Shown here piece after piece: positions 34,766 to 46,720 of a stretch of 64,000 bases of DNA. The notes under the pieces were generated by a model, which had not been told where the DNA came from, did no database searches, and saw only the letters and a program-made list of their open reading frames with translations. The stretch is from Bufo bufo (taxonomy: Eukaryota > Chordata > Amphibia > Anura > Bufonidae), in assembly GCF_905171765.1 (NCBI RefSeq), contig NC_053392.1, positions 503,670,556 through 503,734,555 on the forward strand. Direction: 5' to 3'. The number at the start of each line of letters is the position of its first letter. Positions within the stretch are counted from its first letter, which is position 1. The translations under genes were made by a program, and so were the position numbers.

Positions 34766-35110
34766 TATACCTCCTCCACACGAAATGGTCTTATGCCTCG
34801 GAGACCGCAATACGCTACTAGATCCCTCAATGGATAAGTTCTATTCAGATGATGACCCCCAAGCACATCAACAAACATTGACTTCATTCGCTAGATTACT
34901 ATTAGAACTTGGGTGGGTGGACCTGTGGAGACATAGAAACCCGAGCACTAAGTTATATTCCTGTCACTCTGCTGGTCACTACTCACTCTCGCGTGTAGAC
35001 TATGCCATAGGCAACGCTGCTCTATGCTCCAATATTCAGTCAGTGACCTATGGCAACGGGGGATATTTGACCATTTTCCTGTACAGCAGAGTGTATGCAC
35101 CATGAGAATA
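34766..35110 (+). pseudogene. LINE ORF2 endonuclease, C-terminal part
   Basis: Reads YIPPPHEMVLCLGDRNTLLDPSMDKF, where G-D-R-N replaces the usual G-D-F/Y-N of APE-type endonucleases. It continues with WRHRNPSTKLYSCHSAGHYSLSRVDYAIGN, typical of the L1 endonuclease end. The following S-D-H motif is damaged (GGYLTIF). The part before the Tc1 copy is largely deleted. Confidence 0.85.
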
Positions 35111-36071
35111 CACCCCTTTTGGTTGTCCCTCTTAACTAACAATGACAGGATCCCAGATCAATTGTCGGTTTTCTTGTCTGAAAATGAGTCTACTGACAAC
35201 CCGATCCTTATATGGGAAATGCTGAAAGCCTATTTGAGAGGGTGCCTAAAATCTTCCATCTCATTTATTAAGCGCACCTCTGCAAGGCAGGAATCTGAGC
35301 TGGCCTCTGAATGTGCCAGATTTGAGGCACAATATGTGGCAGACCCCATGGACTTGCATAAAGACGCCTGGTTGAATAAAGGATGTCAATATCTCACCTT
35401 CTTAAAGGAGAAAGCGCAGCGTAAGCTATTCTTCACTAAACAATCCTACTTTGAATTGGGCAACCAGTCTAGTAAGCTATTAGCGCATATCGTGCATCAA
35501 GACCAGGCGTCTCCCGTAGTCCTGAGAATACAGGCTAGTGATGGTAATATGCTCTTTGAGACCTCGGTCATCGCCTGGCGATTCCAGGAATTCTACCAGG
35601 GACTATATCAAGCGCAGTTAGAACAATCCCCTCAGGTAATGAGCAGTATCTGTCTTATTTGCAGATGCTCAGACTGTCACAAGATAATGTCCTTATACTA
35701 GACTCTCCAATCACCACGGGAGAAATATCTGAAGCTATTGCATCACTGGCCACTGGCAAGTCCCCAGGCCCAGATGGTATCTCTTTAGAGCTATATGGTA
35801 AATATTCGGAATCCCTCGTGGAGCCTTTGAAGAGAATGTATAATGCAGCCTTCACCTCAGCACACTTGCCCCCATCGTTATATGATGCCACTATAGTGCT
35901 AATCCTTAAACCAGATAAAAACCCTACAGAGTGCGGATCATATCGCCCAATCTCTCTACTGAATTTAGACTATAAAATACTAGCTAAGATACTAGCAACC
36001 AGGTTGAATAAGTGTATTCTTAGTATTATACACCCTGACCAATCAGGCTTCATATCCGGGCAAATCCACAT
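35111..36071 (+). pseudogene. LINE ORF2 linker and N-terminal half of RT
   Basis: The linker (SVFLSENESTDNPILIWEML to KAYLRGCLKSSISFIKR, and LLAHIVHQDQ) runs to 35650. After a frame change come RT motifs: ATGKSPGPDGISLELYGKYS, LPPSLYDATIVLILKPDKNP, CGSYRPISLLNLDYKILAKI and PDQSGFISGQ. The sequence ends abruptly at about 36071 before the F-x-D-A-x-K-A-F-D motif. Confidence 0.88.
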
Positions 36072-36300
36072 CCAGAGGAAGAAAAAAAAACTGGGTAGTG
36101 GTGGAGCGCCAAAGTGCTGTAGAAGAGTGAGAGAAAAAGTGAACGCCTGCAGATAGTGGGGTTGGTATATAGAATATTCCACCCGGAAATAGCTATTTTA
36201 TTGCTCCTGAGGAAGGGGGATTGATGTGACCCCGTAACGCGCCGAGCTTATACTCAAATAAAGTTCTTTATACCAACCTCCCTATCTGCAATCCCCATAC
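36072..36300 (+). repeat. Short insert with hammerhead-like remnant
   Basis: Interrupts the RT reading. Contains CCTGAGGAAGGGGG, a four-pair G/C stem, then GTAACGCG, followed after about 30 bp by AATAAAG. This resembles the PLE tail motif but with GTAA instead of GAAA. Borders and target duplication unclear, and about 200 codons of RT are also missing here. Confidence 0.5.
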
Positions 36301-37760
36301 TTCAATCTGGGCAGGAGTACAAGACAGGGGTGCCCCTTATCCCATTTGCTATTTGCTATAGCCATTGAACCACTTGCCATCCGTCTTCTTCAGGATCCAA
36401 TGTACTGTGCATTAAAATCGGAGATAGAGAAGATAGAGAGGGGTTATATGCATATGACATGATGCTATTTATGTCTTGGGTGGAAGATACTCTCCCTCGA
36501 GCAATGGAGCTCATTAATGACTTTGGGAAGTATTCAGGATTATGTATCAACTGGGCTAAATCCTCACTTTTTCCTCTATATGAGGCCGATTGGCCAGACC
36601 AAATTCAAGACCTACCAATTGTTTCCCACTTTAAGTACTTAGGTATTCATATAACGACAGAGTCCAGGACTTTCCACTCTCTTAATGTCACTTCCATTCT
36701 AGACTTTTGCAGAGACAAATTCCGCACCTGGGGTACCCTTATATGTTGCGGGGCTTATAAACTTAATCAAAATGATCCTACTCCCCAAATGTCTATACAT
36801 CTTGGAACATTCCCCGTATATTATACCGAAGAGATTTTCTCAACAACTAAACTCTCTACTATTTCCATTTATACGGGGATCCACTAGGCCCAAGCTATCG
36901 TTATCAATGCTGTGTCACCGTAACATGCGAGGAGGAATGTCTCTTCCTGATTTTTACTTCCATTATCTGGCTGGGCAGCTTAGATATCTGAAATCCTGGC
37001 TATCCCCACATGAGCAGCTCCCCAACTCAGAAGCTCATTTAGCATTCTATCTTGGTCTAAAGTCTCTATGGCCTGTGCTGGAAAAGCCTTCACTATTTCC
37101 CCGAGTCCTCTTGCCAATCCACAGGGTAGCTGTACAGGCCTGGTCTGCTACTAAGGAGATGCATGACTTCAGAGATGTTAGTGCTGAGACCCCTCTATGG
37201 GACAACCTCATGATCTCACCTTTGAGCTCCTCCCTAGATTCTCAATTCTGGAAATCGCATGGAGTCTGTTGTCTTGGTGATGTTTACCAGGATGGCACCA
37301 TATGTACATTTGACCACCTCCAATCTAAACACTAGCTTCCTAGAACCGCATTCTACCGCTACCTACAGCTTAGGCATGCCCTAAATGCCCACTTTCATGG
37401 GACACAAGTAGCCATATACACCTACACCCTTATAGGAATATTTCGGTCCCAGGAACCCCGAGGCTTCATCTCAGCCCTACTCGACACTAAATTGAACCTT
37501 ACTCACCTCAAGGTTATGGATAAATGGAGAGCCATGATCCTTGATCTATTAGATGAGGATATCTCAGACATCTTGGAATCGCCTCTTGGGGTCTCCCAAG
37601 CTATCAATAACAGATTTATTTAGCTCTGTATTGTACACAAGAGCTACCTATCTCCATCCCAATTGTATAGAATGGGATGTCTTACCCACATTAACTGGGG
37701 ATCATGGTGCACCTCATCTTTGATGCAATACTCTGTACAAATTTTTATCAGTACATTGAA
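36301..37760 (+). pseudogene. LINE ORF2 second half of RT and C-terminal region
   Basis: Starts with a decayed G-x-x-Q-G-C-P-L-S-P segment, then YAYDMMLFM at about 36450-36475, where the usual Y-A-D-D active site has Tyr for Asp. GKYSGLCINWAKSSLFPL and VSHFKYLGIHIT follow, then MRGGMSLPDFYFHYLAGQLR (about 36925-36985). The end, near YLSPSQLYRMG (37640-37680), lacks the Cys/His zinc motif. Several frameshifts. Confidence 0.85.
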
Positions 37761-38156
37761 TACCATCGCGCCCCCGCACCGCACCAGCAGGCAACGGGAC
37801 CCAGCAGCCACACAGCGCCCTCACTGTGCAGCAAAATCAGTAGAAAATCTATATAAATATAATTATACTGACCCCTACAATGAACGTAACCGGTCAGTTT
37901 TACCGCATAGTGAACACTGTAAAAACAAAGAATGGAATAATGTTTGTTAGTTTACAATGTTTGTTTTCTAACTAAACATAACATTTTCAATTTGGAGGTC
38001 CATTTTGGTATTATTTCGCGAAAAAGTATTTTTTTCCTACTTGATAAGCCAAGATGCTACATGAGTATTTCCAAACACTAGCTTTTTCTTTGCTGTGCTC
38101 CTCTAAAACTATAACTGGTGGAGTTCTCATGCAGCAGTTGCTATATATGCAGTCCC

Positions 38157-38485
38157 CAGGGGTGGACTGGCCATAGACCCTACAGGGAATTATACCCAGT
38201 GGGCTGATGTCCAGGGGGCCCACCAAGCTCTCCTCATAGCCGCTGGCAGATACATAACGATCTGGTGCTCTCAGCCAGCAGCCACAGGAGCCTAACTGAA
38301 CACAGTCGAACACTGCAGCAGTATTTTGTGCTGCACTGTGGTATTTGGTTCTGCTGGGGCGGTATTTTGTGTTGCACTACGGTGTTGGTGGCCTACCTTG
38401 TGTTGCCTCCGCATTCACCTACAACATGGGGCCACTTTTAGGTTGTTTTAATTTAAAGCCATTTAAAGTTTCCAGTCCGCTTCTG
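38157..38485. mobile_element. hAT-like MITE, family C, copy 2
   Basis: Starts CAGGGGTGGACTGGCC and ends CCAGTCCGCTTCTG. GCAGTCCC is duplicated exactly at 38149-38156 and 38486-38493. It is 329 bp with no coding sequence. Confidence 0.93.
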
Positions 38486-38523
38486 GCAGTCCCTACTATT
38501 TAGTCAATTCCTATACCACATAA

Positions 38524-38845
38524 GGCTACCTGCACACGTTGCGGATTACAGTTTTTCTGCTCAGATCTTTGTGCATAAAAAATGCAGAGTAATACAGTGC
38601 CAAAGTGCACACTTTTTTCTTCCATGCGAAAACTGACCTGCCGTGTGGACTTTGAAATCTGCACCGTGTCTATTGTGTGATTTTTTTTTCCCCTGCAGAT
38701 TTCACCCTTTGCAATGCAAGGATGAGATCTAGTGCAAAACCGCATTAAAAGCACAACAAAAAACGCAACAGATGTGGTTTTAGAGTGTGGATTTGGTGCA
38801 GAATTGTGGAGAAATCCGTAAATCTGCACCAGTGTTCAGGTAGCC
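38524..38845. mobile_element. TWA-type MITE (Harbinger-like)
   Basis: GGCTACCTGCACACG at the left, CAGGTAGCC at the right, TAA on both sides (38521-38523 and 38846-38848). Confidence 0.85.
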
Positions 38846-38848
38846 TAA

Positions 38849-39920
38849 GGATGTTTATGTGCACGAGAACTGATAGTCTCCTTATTGATTGCGTATTGCC
38901 GGCTGTAATGTCACCGCCAGTAAGATGAAATACACATCATGTCAGTAGTATGGGCAATGTACTATGGAGCTAATAACCTGCTAAATTGTGAACAGCTCCA
39001 ATGTCCTAGTTTGGGATCAATAATTCCACCGCAAGCTCTATTTTAATGCACACACAACAAGGCTTGATCGTAATCCACGTGCTCCATATACAAGAAGCTT
39101 TGTAGATTATAGAGTATCTATTGGAAACTTCACAGTCCAGTCACAGTCCAGTCTCATGTGCATCGACATCCATAAAAATCATCTGCCATGAAGTGTCAGT
39201 GGTTCACCACATAGTGGAAAGCACATGCTGTATAACAGACAAATTTTCTACTGGTCTAGAATACGTTTAAAGGGGTCTCCGGGATTTACATACTGATGAC
39301 CCCTTTAAAAAGGGTATTCCAGGAGTAGAATATGTAATCGATATTTGATTCTGGGGATCAGAACTCTCCCAAAAATGAATGGAGAGAAAGGACGCATGAT
39401 CGGTCTGCCACTCCATAAAGATGGGAACTTGGGACCCCCATTGTTGGGATTGGTGAGGGGTCCCCACACTGATTAGTTAGTTATCGCCTATCCTCTGGAT
39501 AGGGGATAACTTTCATACTTGGCACAATCCCTCGTGGCAGTTGCAGAGAGAGCAGAGCCTCTAGGTGTAACGGTAACGCCCCTAGTGCTCCTAGAGGCTC
39601 ATTTGCATATGTTAAAACATAATTTTTCTCAGCAATGCGGGCACATATGAACATGGGACCAACACATTTGCCTTCAGCTGCCGAGCGCACATGTAACAGG
39701 TCGGCCAGTTTCATAGGTACAAACTTGCTGACAGATGCCCTTTAATATTTGTCCCTGTACATAACTAAATGATGATTGGTGAGGGTCTTTTCCCCAGGAC
39801 CCTTCACTTTTTTCCCGAGGTCCTCGTGCTCTCAGAACCATATGGCCTCCTGTAATACTGTTAGTTATTTCTACATACTACAAAATGCGACACAGTTTCT
39901 GCATAAAATTGTATATATAA
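38849..39920. other. Intergenic with a small TTAA repeat
   Basis: Nothing coding. Around 39268-39310 a TTTAAAGGGGTC and its inverse CCCCTTTAAA lie close together, a minimal or remnant TTAA-type repeat, and another half-element is near 39490-39740. Confidence 0.45.
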
Positions 39921-40307
39921 GGGCTCATGCCCAAGAGCATACTTGCTCAGTGCCCGTGCTGCAGACTGCAAATTGCGGTCCACAATGCATGAGCACTGGC
40001 GGTGTGTGCACTCCTCTTGCGGATGCGGACCCTTTGACTTGAATGGGTCCGCGATCCGCATCATATGGCCAAAGATAGAACATGTTCTACCTTTTTGTGG
40101 TGTGAAGGCATGGATCAGAAGCCCATGGAAGTGCTTTGTCACATTTTCCGTGGGCTTCCAATCCGTGCCTCGGCACCGCAAAAAGATAAGTGAAGCCCTG
40201 TCTTCATTCATATCCGGCAGATGTGGGCCCCTTCAAGTAAATTGTGAACCCGCCGTCTATGGTCTGCAATACGGACACCGTGAAAGTACACTCGTGGGCA
40301 TGAGCCC
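39921..40307. mobile_element. TWA-type MITE (Harbinger-like)
   Basis: GGGCTCATGCCCA and TGGGCATGAGCCC are exact terminal inverted repeats. TAA is at 39918-39920 and 40308-40310. Confidence 0.92.
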
Positions 40308-40913
40308 TAACAGTGTGATAAGGTGGGATCTGACTGCTGGGATGCCCAAAGATCCTGATAAACCCAAGGTTGCAGCTAAAAGGTGCTAGGCCTCATAGTA
40401 AACTTTTTAAAGCCCCTTCTCCCACGAGCATGTACCAGATCCATACATCCAAGCATGCACTAAGGCTTTTATTAATGTGAAAGTTAATGGTCCACATTTA
40501 CTAATATCAGTACACCTGGATTTGGGTGTAAACTGCACCCAAAAAGGTAGTGTAATGCCAAGTATTCGCTCCATTCACTTCTGAGACGATAGGCAGTATA
40601 ATAAACAGGAAGCAGCGCTCACCTGGAGCACAGCCTCCTTGTCAAACAACTGATTGGCGGGGGTCCCGGGTGTCGCCCCCTGCCGATCAGATATTGATGA
40701 CCTGATAGGTCATCAATATAAAATGCCGGACAACCCCTATAAGACTATAGGACCTCACCCCAATAAGCAGAAAATGAAGGATGGGGCTAAGGAGGCATGA
40801 AACCCTTGAATTAAATAAGAAAAAAGACCCCAGACCAGACCCCTACATTAATTCAGACCCCAGACCAGATACTAAAGATAGGGCGACTGATTTGCTGCAG
40901 AGTTGCTGTTGCC
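40308..40913. other. Intergenic with a TTAA-family half element
   Basis: About 40660-40735 has GATCAGATATTGATGACCTGAT, the GGTCATCAATA family core. No gene was seen. Confidence 0.4.
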
Positions 40914-41200
40914 AGGAGTGGACTGGGAACGCCTGGAAAAAAAACTAAAAGTGGCCCTATTTTGTAGTATGGCCCAAATTGACAGAGGGTGGGGGTCAGC
41001 ACAAGTAGGCGGGGCCAGCAATACGGTTACCATACTGCAGTACATTATACCACCCCAGCAGAGCCAAATACCACAATGCATCACAAAATACTGCCCCTGC
41101 AGGACAAATTATCTCCCCAAAAACTGCCCCTCTGTCCACCTTCAATATCACGCGGCCATTAACAATGAAGACCAGATATACAGTGAGGTCCTCATTAGTT
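40914..41200. mobile_element. hAT-like family C, truncated copy
   Basis: Begins CAGGAGTGGACTGGGAACG and matches the first part of 21219-21685 (AAAGTGGCCC, GGCGGGGCCAGCAATAC). No right end was found. Confidence 0.7.
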
Positions 41201-41400
41201 AAATAAAAGGCACCTGCGGCCTAATTGGCTGCGATGTTTGTGACCGTGCCATGTTGCCTTATACTAAAACTATGTCAGGAGCGTGTGTCCAATTCCCCCT
41301 TGAAGGTATGGACCCTGGCCGGCAGCAGCCACTGTGGTTGCTATGGCAGCAGAAACAGTACCTACCCACTGCCTGTTCTAGGTATGGAGTTCCTTGGCTA

Positions 41401-41766
41401 TTAAAGGGGTTGTCTCATCATGGACAATGGGGGTATACATTGTCTTATAGGTGCAGGTCCCACCACTGAGACCCGCGCCTATATCGAGAACGGAGCCCTG
41501 CAAGGTGGTGGCTGGAGGACTTCGGTTCGGCCACCACCAAGCCAGCTCCCCATGAGCCCCCGCTCCCATTCATTTCTATGTGGCTGAAGGAAATAGCCGA
41601 GCCAGCGCTCCGCTATTTTTGCCAGCCCCATAGAAAATGAATGGAGGGAGGCTGCCCATACGCAGTGCGCCCTCCTTCACTTGTGGGGCTCTGTTCCCGC
41701 ACCTATAAAACAATTGGGGCATATCCTAGCGATATGCCCCCATTGTCCATGATGAGACAATTTTAA
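41401..41766. mobile_element. TTAA-flanked MITE, family B, copy 2
   Basis: TTAA at 41401-41404, then AAGGGGTTGTCTCATCATGG; the right end CCATGATGAGACAATTTTAA is inverted. The body matches 7389-7791 throughout. Confidence 0.87.
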
Positions 41767-42345
41767 TTTTAATGAAAAGTGTCAAGAACAACATGGGAAA
41801 GTATCTACTGTAGGTTCTCGCTTCCACCACATATTCACACAAGGAACTTAAGCTTCCCTCTAGGAATGTGGCACATACACATGGACCCTTCTCCAACAGG
41901 CACGAGAATCTTGGTCCTCTCTTTCTTGGGTCAGTAAGGATCCAACAGCCGCAAAATAGGGGAACCTACACTATAAAGGGGTTGCCTCCCTGACCGGTTG
42001 TCTGGTTCAAGGGATTGTTGAAGGAACATATGTATAAAGTCCTTTTACAGTCGAGCCCATATTGATAAAGAACCTTGAAAGTTGAAAATACCTATGATTG
42101 TTGGGTTTAGTTTCTGATCATGAGTAACTTTGATTGATCATGTTTTTGGTCTGGCTTTAGGAGTCACGGTATACGTTTTGTTTGTTTTTTACTGTGTTTG
42201 GAAAATTGCAGAACATTATAGAAAGGGAAATCTCAGTAACAGAGTACACTAGGTGATATAGTGAGGAAGCTCTGAGGAAACCGAGGGGCCATAGGCGTCT
42301 TAATTTTGTTACTTTCTATAGATGTTCTGGTACAGTTGAAGAGCA
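41767..42345. other. Upstream flank of the provirus
   Basis: The 5' LTR and leader of the provirus would be expected here, but no paired LTR, primer-binding site or TATA box could be recognised with confidence. Confidence 0.35.
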
Positions 42346-42510
42346 ATGGGGAATAATTTTAGTATACCCGAAGGTTATAAGAAAGCCAAAACATTGGTGG
42401 AGGAAAGAGGTGGTAAGGAGGGTTTGAAGAATGTGGACAGAGTGTTGGAGAAGGCAGGGATGAATTATAGGAGTCTTAACCCTAGGAGTACTAGTACGGT
42501 GGCAGCGTGA
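42346..42510 (+). pseudogene. Retroviral gag N-terminal remnant
   Basis: A 54-codon frame beginning Met-Gly-Asn-Asn-Phe-Ser, the kind of N-myristoylation signal seen at the start of retroviral matrix proteins, then a Lys/Glu-rich helical stretch and a stop at 42508-42510. The rest of matrix, capsid and nucleocapsid is absent: protease begins about 100-150 bp later. Confidence 0.6.
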
Positions 42511-42614
42511 TTTAGGGAGGGAGCTAGGCTGGGAAAGATTCAGAAGAACACATTGTGGTTGGATAAAGGATCATGGAGGTGAAGAAGTGGTTGATACATG
42601 GATAAAAGTAGCTC

Positions 42615-43394
42615 GTGAGGTTGAAACTGAAGGATGGAGAGGAAAAGTTGTGCGAGGTAGATTGTTGTATACTCAGAAACAGAAAGGCAGTACCATTCCC
42701 GGTTGACACGGGGGCAGAACAGAGTTTCTTGCAGCCTCATCAGTTAAACCCTTGTTATGTACCAGCTGTGGGATTTACAGGAGAAACAGTTTTTGTCCGT
42801 GAATCTGAGCTAGTTAAAGTAAAGATAAAAGACATTACAGTTGTTACCCAATTGTTAGTTAAAGAAAACCTGCCAGAACCTCTTTTAGGGACTGATGTTT
42901 TGCAAGCTCTGGGAGCCCACATACACTTTTACCCCGATGGCACTACCCGTGTAAATTTTGGGGCCCCAGAGGAAGTATTATGTCCCTTAACAGCAAGATT
43001 GGCCCTGCCTGAGACTGAACCATCAGAATTAACCCTTGTAGACCAGGCTGTTCTTGAGGTTGTACCTAAGGATTTGTGGGCAACATCAAAAACAGACATA
43101 GGGAAACTTCCCGTGTCTCTGGTCACTGTGCATCTTAAGCCAGGATGTCAGCCCCCTCAAGTGAAGCAGTACCCCCTCAGTCATGCCCAGGAGTTAGCAG
43201 TGGCCAGTCAAATTGATGCTTTTCTCCAGGCCGGTGTATTGATAAAAACAGTATCTCCCGCTAATACCCCGCTGTTCCCAGTAAAGAAGAAACCAGTTCA
43301 GGGACAGCCTGTCAGTTACAGGATGGTTCATAATCTTAGAGAAGTTAACAAGGCAACAGTTTTACAAACTCCAATAGTGCCAAACCCACATACC
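42615..43394 (+). pseudogene. Retroviral protease and N-terminal RT
   Basis: Open for about 260 codons. The aspartic-protease active site V-D-T-G-A is at 42702-42716, and the L-L-G-T-D-V-L segment (about 42885-42905) is the later conserved strand of the protease. RT fingers follow, with a K-P-G-C-Q-P-P-Q-V-K-Q-Y-P-L segment near 43135-43175 and the R-M-V-H-N-L-R-E-V-N-K block near 43325-43355. The frame is cut by the MITE at 43398. Confidence 0.85.
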
Positions 43395-43397
43395 TTA

Positions 43398-43659
43398 GGC
43401 TTCATGCACACGGCCATGCCGTTTTTTGGGGTCCGCAAACCGCGGATCCGCAAAAAACGGAAGCAGCCCGTGTTGCCTTCTGCAATTTGCGGAACGGAAC
43501 GGGCGCCGGCAATATAAATGCATATTCTTGTCCATAAAGCGCGGACAAGAATAGGACATGTTATATTTTTTTTTGCGGGGCCGCCGAACAGAGCTACGGA
43601 TGCGGACAGCACACGGCGGCTCGGATGCGGACCCAAACAACGGTCTTGTGCATGTAGCC
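43398..43659. mobile_element. TWA-type MITE in retroviral RT
   Basis: Ends GGCTTCATGCACACGG and TTGTGCATGTAGCC, TTA duplicated at 43395-43397 and 43660-43662. The RT reading resumes right after the second TTA. Confidence 0.92.
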
Positions 43660-43662
43660 TTA

Positions 43663-44168
43663 CTGTCACAAGTTTCATCCACTGCTACGTGTTTCACAGT
43701 GATAGATCTGGCAAATGCTTTCTTTAGTGTCCCGTTGCACCAAGACTGTCAGTATCTGTTTGCCTTTACATTTAAGAGTAACCAGTATACTTGGACCGTC
43801 CTGCTTCAGGGAGCTCAGAACTCCCTGACCATGTATACACAGGCTCTGCAATCTGTGCTTACAAACTGGGCACTGCCCGGCTCAGTGGTCCTGTTACAAT
43901 ACGTGGATGATTTGCTCCTGTGTGCTGAAGACAACGAGACTTTCTGTGAGGCAAATATATCTTTTTTAATTTTCCTACATCAAAACGGGTGAAAAGCTAC
44001 AAAACAGAAGTTGTATTGTATTTCTAGGACACTGCCTGTCCCATGGAGCTAGCCACCTAACCCCAGAAAGAAAGGAGGCTGTTGAAAGGATACAAGTGCC
44101 CAAAGGAGCACAAAGCCTAAGGGTGTTTTCGGGGCTGGTGTCGCCCCTGGATTAGACATGCCTCCATG
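43663..44168 (+). pseudogene. Retroviral RT palm
   Basis: Resumes with the F-T-V-I-D-L-A-N-A-F block (catalytic Asp) at about 43690-43720, L-L-Q-G-A-Q-N-S near 43805, and the Y-V-D-D active site at 43900-43911. A frameshift or stop falls near 43990. The following F-L-G-H-x-L-S segment and an in-frame stop at about 44155 show decay. The TTAA MITE follows directly. Confidence 0.87.
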
Positions 44169-44655
44169 TTAAAGGGAACCTGTCATCTACTTTATGCTGT
44201 CCATACTAACGGCAGAATAAAGTAGAGACAGGTGAGTTGATTTCAGCGGTTTGTCATTTATAAGTTAAAAGTAAGTGGTTGCCGAGAACCAACATCACAA
44301 TCATTGCAGACTGGGCCTGGAAAAGAGTCCCGGCCACCTGAGAAGAGTCCTGGTTATTCATATATTCCTGCTCTCCCGCCCACCTGCTGATGACTGACAG
44401 TCTTCTACCTAGTTTTCTCCCTTTCTCTCTAGGAGAGAACTGCCAATCATCAGCAGATGGGTGAGAGAGCAGGAGATTAGGAATAACCAGGACTCTTCTC
44501 ATGTAGATTTGACTCTTTCCCAGGCCTGTGCTGCAATGGTTATTACCACTTACTTTTAGCTCATGAGTAACACACCGCTGAAATCAGCATTTCTGTCACT
44601 AATTTATACTGCCTTCAGTGAGGTCAGCATAAAGTTGATGACAGGTTCCCTTTAA
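44169..44655. mobile_element. TTAA-flanked MITE in retroviral pol
   Basis: TTAAAGGGAACCTGTCATC at the left and GATGACAGGTTCCCTTTAA at the right are exact inverted ends, with TTAA at 44169-44172 and 44652-44655. Inner arms around CCAGGACTCTTCTCA are also inverted. Confidence 0.93.
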
Positions 44656-44941
44656 TGCAGCCTCTGTATGATTGTCTGTCATCTCACCCATTTCACCTCA
44701 CAGAAGAGGCAGTGAATAATTTCCATACATTGAAGCTGTGCATAATCTCAGCCCCAGCCTTGGTATCCCAAAATATGACAAGGAATTTCACCTGTTCTGT
44801 TCAAAAATGCAGGGTCACAGCACGGCTGTACTGACTCAGAAACATGGTAACCGCCAGAGGCCAGTGGCATACTTTTCAGCCGGATTAGATCCTGTCGCCA
44901 GAGGCGCCCCCTCCTGTGTCAGGGTGGTAGCGGCAGTGCAG
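44656..44941 (+). pseudogene. Retroviral RT connection domain
   Basis: Contains a T-E-E-A-V-N-N-F-H-T-L-K block near 44703, then, after a frame change, F-H-L-F-C-S-K-M-Q-G and Q-R-P-V-A-Y-F-S-A-G-L-D-P-V-A near 44790-44900. This is the part linking RT to RNase H in class I retroviruses. It breaks at R-V-V-A-A-V-Q, where the hAT-like element is inserted. Confidence 0.82.
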
Positions 44942-45134
44942 TGCAGGGCTGGTTTTAGACAAAGTGTGGCCCTGGGCAAGATTTTAAATGGGGCCCCAAA
45001 AGAAATATTGCACAAACAACACATTCACACATAGCCTGCCTGCACTGATTGCGGATTACACATGGTTTTTCCATGCAGATTCTCGTGCAGAGAAACTGAA
45101 GTGTAATACAGTACCAGCAAGGTGTATAAGATTA

Positions 45135-45475
45135 TCTTTAGGATAGGTCATCAATATCAGATCGGCCGGCGTCCTTCTCGAGGGACACCTGCCGATCAAC
45201 TGTTGGGAGGCCAGTGATGTCACTGTATATCAGTCACATGGCCTAGTTGCAGTTCAGTCCCATTCAAGTGAAAGGAGATGAGCTGCAATACCAAGCATCG
45301 CTGCTGTCTAATGTACGGCGCTGTGCTTGGTAAACTATAAAGGGACCGCAGTGCTCACCGGAGCTCTGGTGAGCGCCGTGGCCTCTTCAAACAGCTGATA
45401 AGCAGGGGTGTCAGGAGTCAGATCCCCACTGATATGATACTGAGATGACCTATCCTGAGGACGATCCTTTTAACT
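45135..45475. repeat. GGTCATCAATA-family foldback
   Basis: GATAGGTCATCAATATCAGA near the left and TGATACTGAGATGACCTATC near the right are inverted, with CACCTGCCGATCA-type inner arms. Confidence 0.75.
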
Positions 45476-45856
45476 GAAAAAAAAAGACAAGAAGCAGATT
45501 GGAAAGACAAACAAATATAGCCTTTAAAGTGTAACTCTCTAATAAAAAAAACTTTCTACATGTCATAGTGACCACATACCTCTTACATCCAGGGACATCT
45601 CCTGTCATGTAGACCTTCTCTTTCCTCTTCTTCTCCGTTTGACCCAGACCGCCATGACTAATTCTTTCAGCCGCATCTTGTCTCTACAGAGCTTGTAACA
45701 CAGACACGTTAGATTTCTCAATTTTTCCATCAACCTTCCCATCCTAGTGTCCCCACAGTGTCATCCTGCTGCCACCCCCAATACTGTGCCTGTTGCGCCA
45801 CCCAATACCCCAGGTACTATACTGCTGAAAAAATTGTGACACTAATAGACATAATT

Positions 45857-45977
45857 GGGGTCATTCATCAAACTGGTGTAAAGTAGAACTGGATTTCCAA
45901 AAGAGCTATCAAAAATGAAAGGTGAGGTCAGGGCAACTAAGCCAGTTCTACTTTACACCAGTTTGATAAATTACCCC
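45857..45977. repeat. Short foldback repeat, family A, copy 3
   Basis: GGGGTCATTCATCAAACTGG and CCAGTTTGATAAATTACCCC enclose a shortened middle. Confidence 0.85.
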
Positions 45978-46099
45978 AAATGTCCCTATAGTGTCCACAG
46001 CAGCTATAATGTCCCCTAGAGTGCCCCCAGTAATAATAACACTGTATATTGTGCTCCAGGTAATAAGCCCTGTATAGTGTCCCCAAAAATAATAGAATT

Positions 46100-46720
46100 G
46101 TCCCTACAGTGCCTCCCCAATAGCAACACCCCCACGCTGCCCTATATAGTAATTTCCCCCATAGTAATTTGCCCTCCCACACAGTAATTTCCCCCACACT
46201 GCCCCCATAGTAATCCTCCCATAGTAATTCCCCCCCACACACACAATAATTTCCCCCACACAGTAATTTCCACCACACTGCCCACACACAGTAGTTTACC
46301 CCACACAGTAGTTTACACCACACTGCCTCCACACAGTAGTTTATACCACACTGCCCCACACAGTAATTTACCCCACACTGCCCCCACAAAGTAGTTTACC
46401 CCACACTGCCCCACACAGTAGTTTGCCCCCACACAGTAGTTTACCCCACTGCCCCCACACAGTAATTTCCCCCACACTGTAGTTTCCCCCACACAGTAGT
46501 TTACCCCACACAGTAGTTTCCCCCCACACAGTAATTTACCCCACACTGCCCCCACACAGTAGTTTTCCCCCACACGGTAGTTTCCCCCACATTGCCCCAT
46601 ATAATAATTTGCCCCCACATAGCAATCCCTTCCATAATTTGCCCCCACACAGTAATACCACCATAATATTTTCCCCACATAGTAATTTGCCCCCATACTG
46701 CAATTTCCCCCCGATGTACT
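46100..46720. repeat. Minisatellite, CCCACACAGTAGTTT-type units
   Basis: Dozens of degenerate repeats built on CCCCCACACAGTAATTT and CCCCACACTGCC, with a basic step of about 15-30 bp. The long Gly/Cys/Tyr-rich minus-strand frames here come from the repeat unit and are not genes. Confidence 0.9.

Larger units (their letters stand above)
33411..37760 (+). mobile_element. L1/Tx1-like LINE, plus strand, degraded
   Basis: From a GGGGAGGGGCGTGGCTAG start through endonuclease, RT and C-terminal pieces in order. A deleted Tc1 copy (33829-34763) and a short insert (about 36072-36300) interrupt it. ORF2 is in many frames. There is no 3' tail: the element seems cut at about 37760. Confidence 0.85.
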
